Below, piece after piece: positions 33,028 to 33,069 of a DNA stretch of 33,069 bases. A program made the translations under genes and the position numbers. This DNA is from Clostridiaceae bacterium (GTDB taxonomy: Bacteria > Bacillota > Clostridia > Oscillospirales > Acutalibacteraceae). The notes beneath the pieces were generated by a model, which worked only from the letters and a program-made list of their open reading frames with translations, ran no database searches and was not told where the DNA came from. How positions within the stretch are numbered: the stretch's first letter is position 1; each line of letters begins with the position of its first letter. The stretch is from NCBI GenBank assembly GCA_016292455.1, contig JAEDIL010000009.1, positions 1-33,069 of the forward strand, read 5' to 3'.

Positions 33028-33069
33028 ATCAACATTTCGCTTCCCGTTTTTTCGCAGGGATTATGAAGT

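Overview
The window looks like a chromosome segment of an anaerobic low-to-mid GC Firmicute, most likely a gut member of the Clostridia. The support is strong AGGAGG-type ribosome binding sites, consensus TTGACA-17-TATAAT promoters, compact one-strand operons, and Clostridia-type families (DUF1667, a GlpA-like dehydrogenase with a BFD iron-sulfur domain, YjdF, a D-lactate dehydrogenase). Genus cannot be called. No rRNA, tRNA, CRISPR array, phage gene, transposase or transcription-factor gene was found.

Layout. (1) 1-2529, minus strand: alkaline phosphatase, an acyltransferase-3 membrane protein and the start of a GNAT acetyltransferase broken by a one-base frameshift. (2) 2865-9687, plus strand: a five-gene cluster behind a consensus promoter. 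It encodes a GlpA-like flavoenzyme with a BFD domain, a second FAD/NAD oxidoreductase, a DUF1667 cysteine protein, an FGGY sugar/polyol kinase and a flavoenzyme resembling alkylglycerone-phosphate synthase. The set suggests phosphorylation of a polyol or keto-sugar plus flavin/Fe-S redox chemistry, but the substrate is unknown. (3) 9861-12205: a DUF2079 membrane protein and a zinc-ribbon membrane protein. (4) 12553-20483, plus strand: two ABC-2 type exporters, a membrane-flavodoxin fusion, an alpha/beta hydrolase, a frameshifted small ORF running into a GNAT, a half-size EamA transporter, a lipoprotein and YjdF. (5) 20542-24017: a small helical-bundle protein (minus), D-lactate dehydrogenase (plus) and TypA/BipA (minus). 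(6) 24264-27018: a class III aminotransferase and a tandem class II aldolase whose second half has lost its metal ligands. (7) 27143-30280: a GH2 beta-galactosidase with its own promoter. (8) 30499-32886, minus strand: a P-type cation ATPase.

The most unusual structures are two 155-157 bp copies of a dispersed repeat at 1269-1423 and 30331-30487. They lie in opposite orientation and are about 93% identical without gaps. They have terminal inverted repeats that differ between copies by paired (compensatory) changes, and two internal hairpins that would give a three-way-junction fold. Each sits 11 nt from the stop codon of a minus-strand gene. Several promoters carry perfect or near-perfect inverted repeats, although no regulator is encoded nearby.
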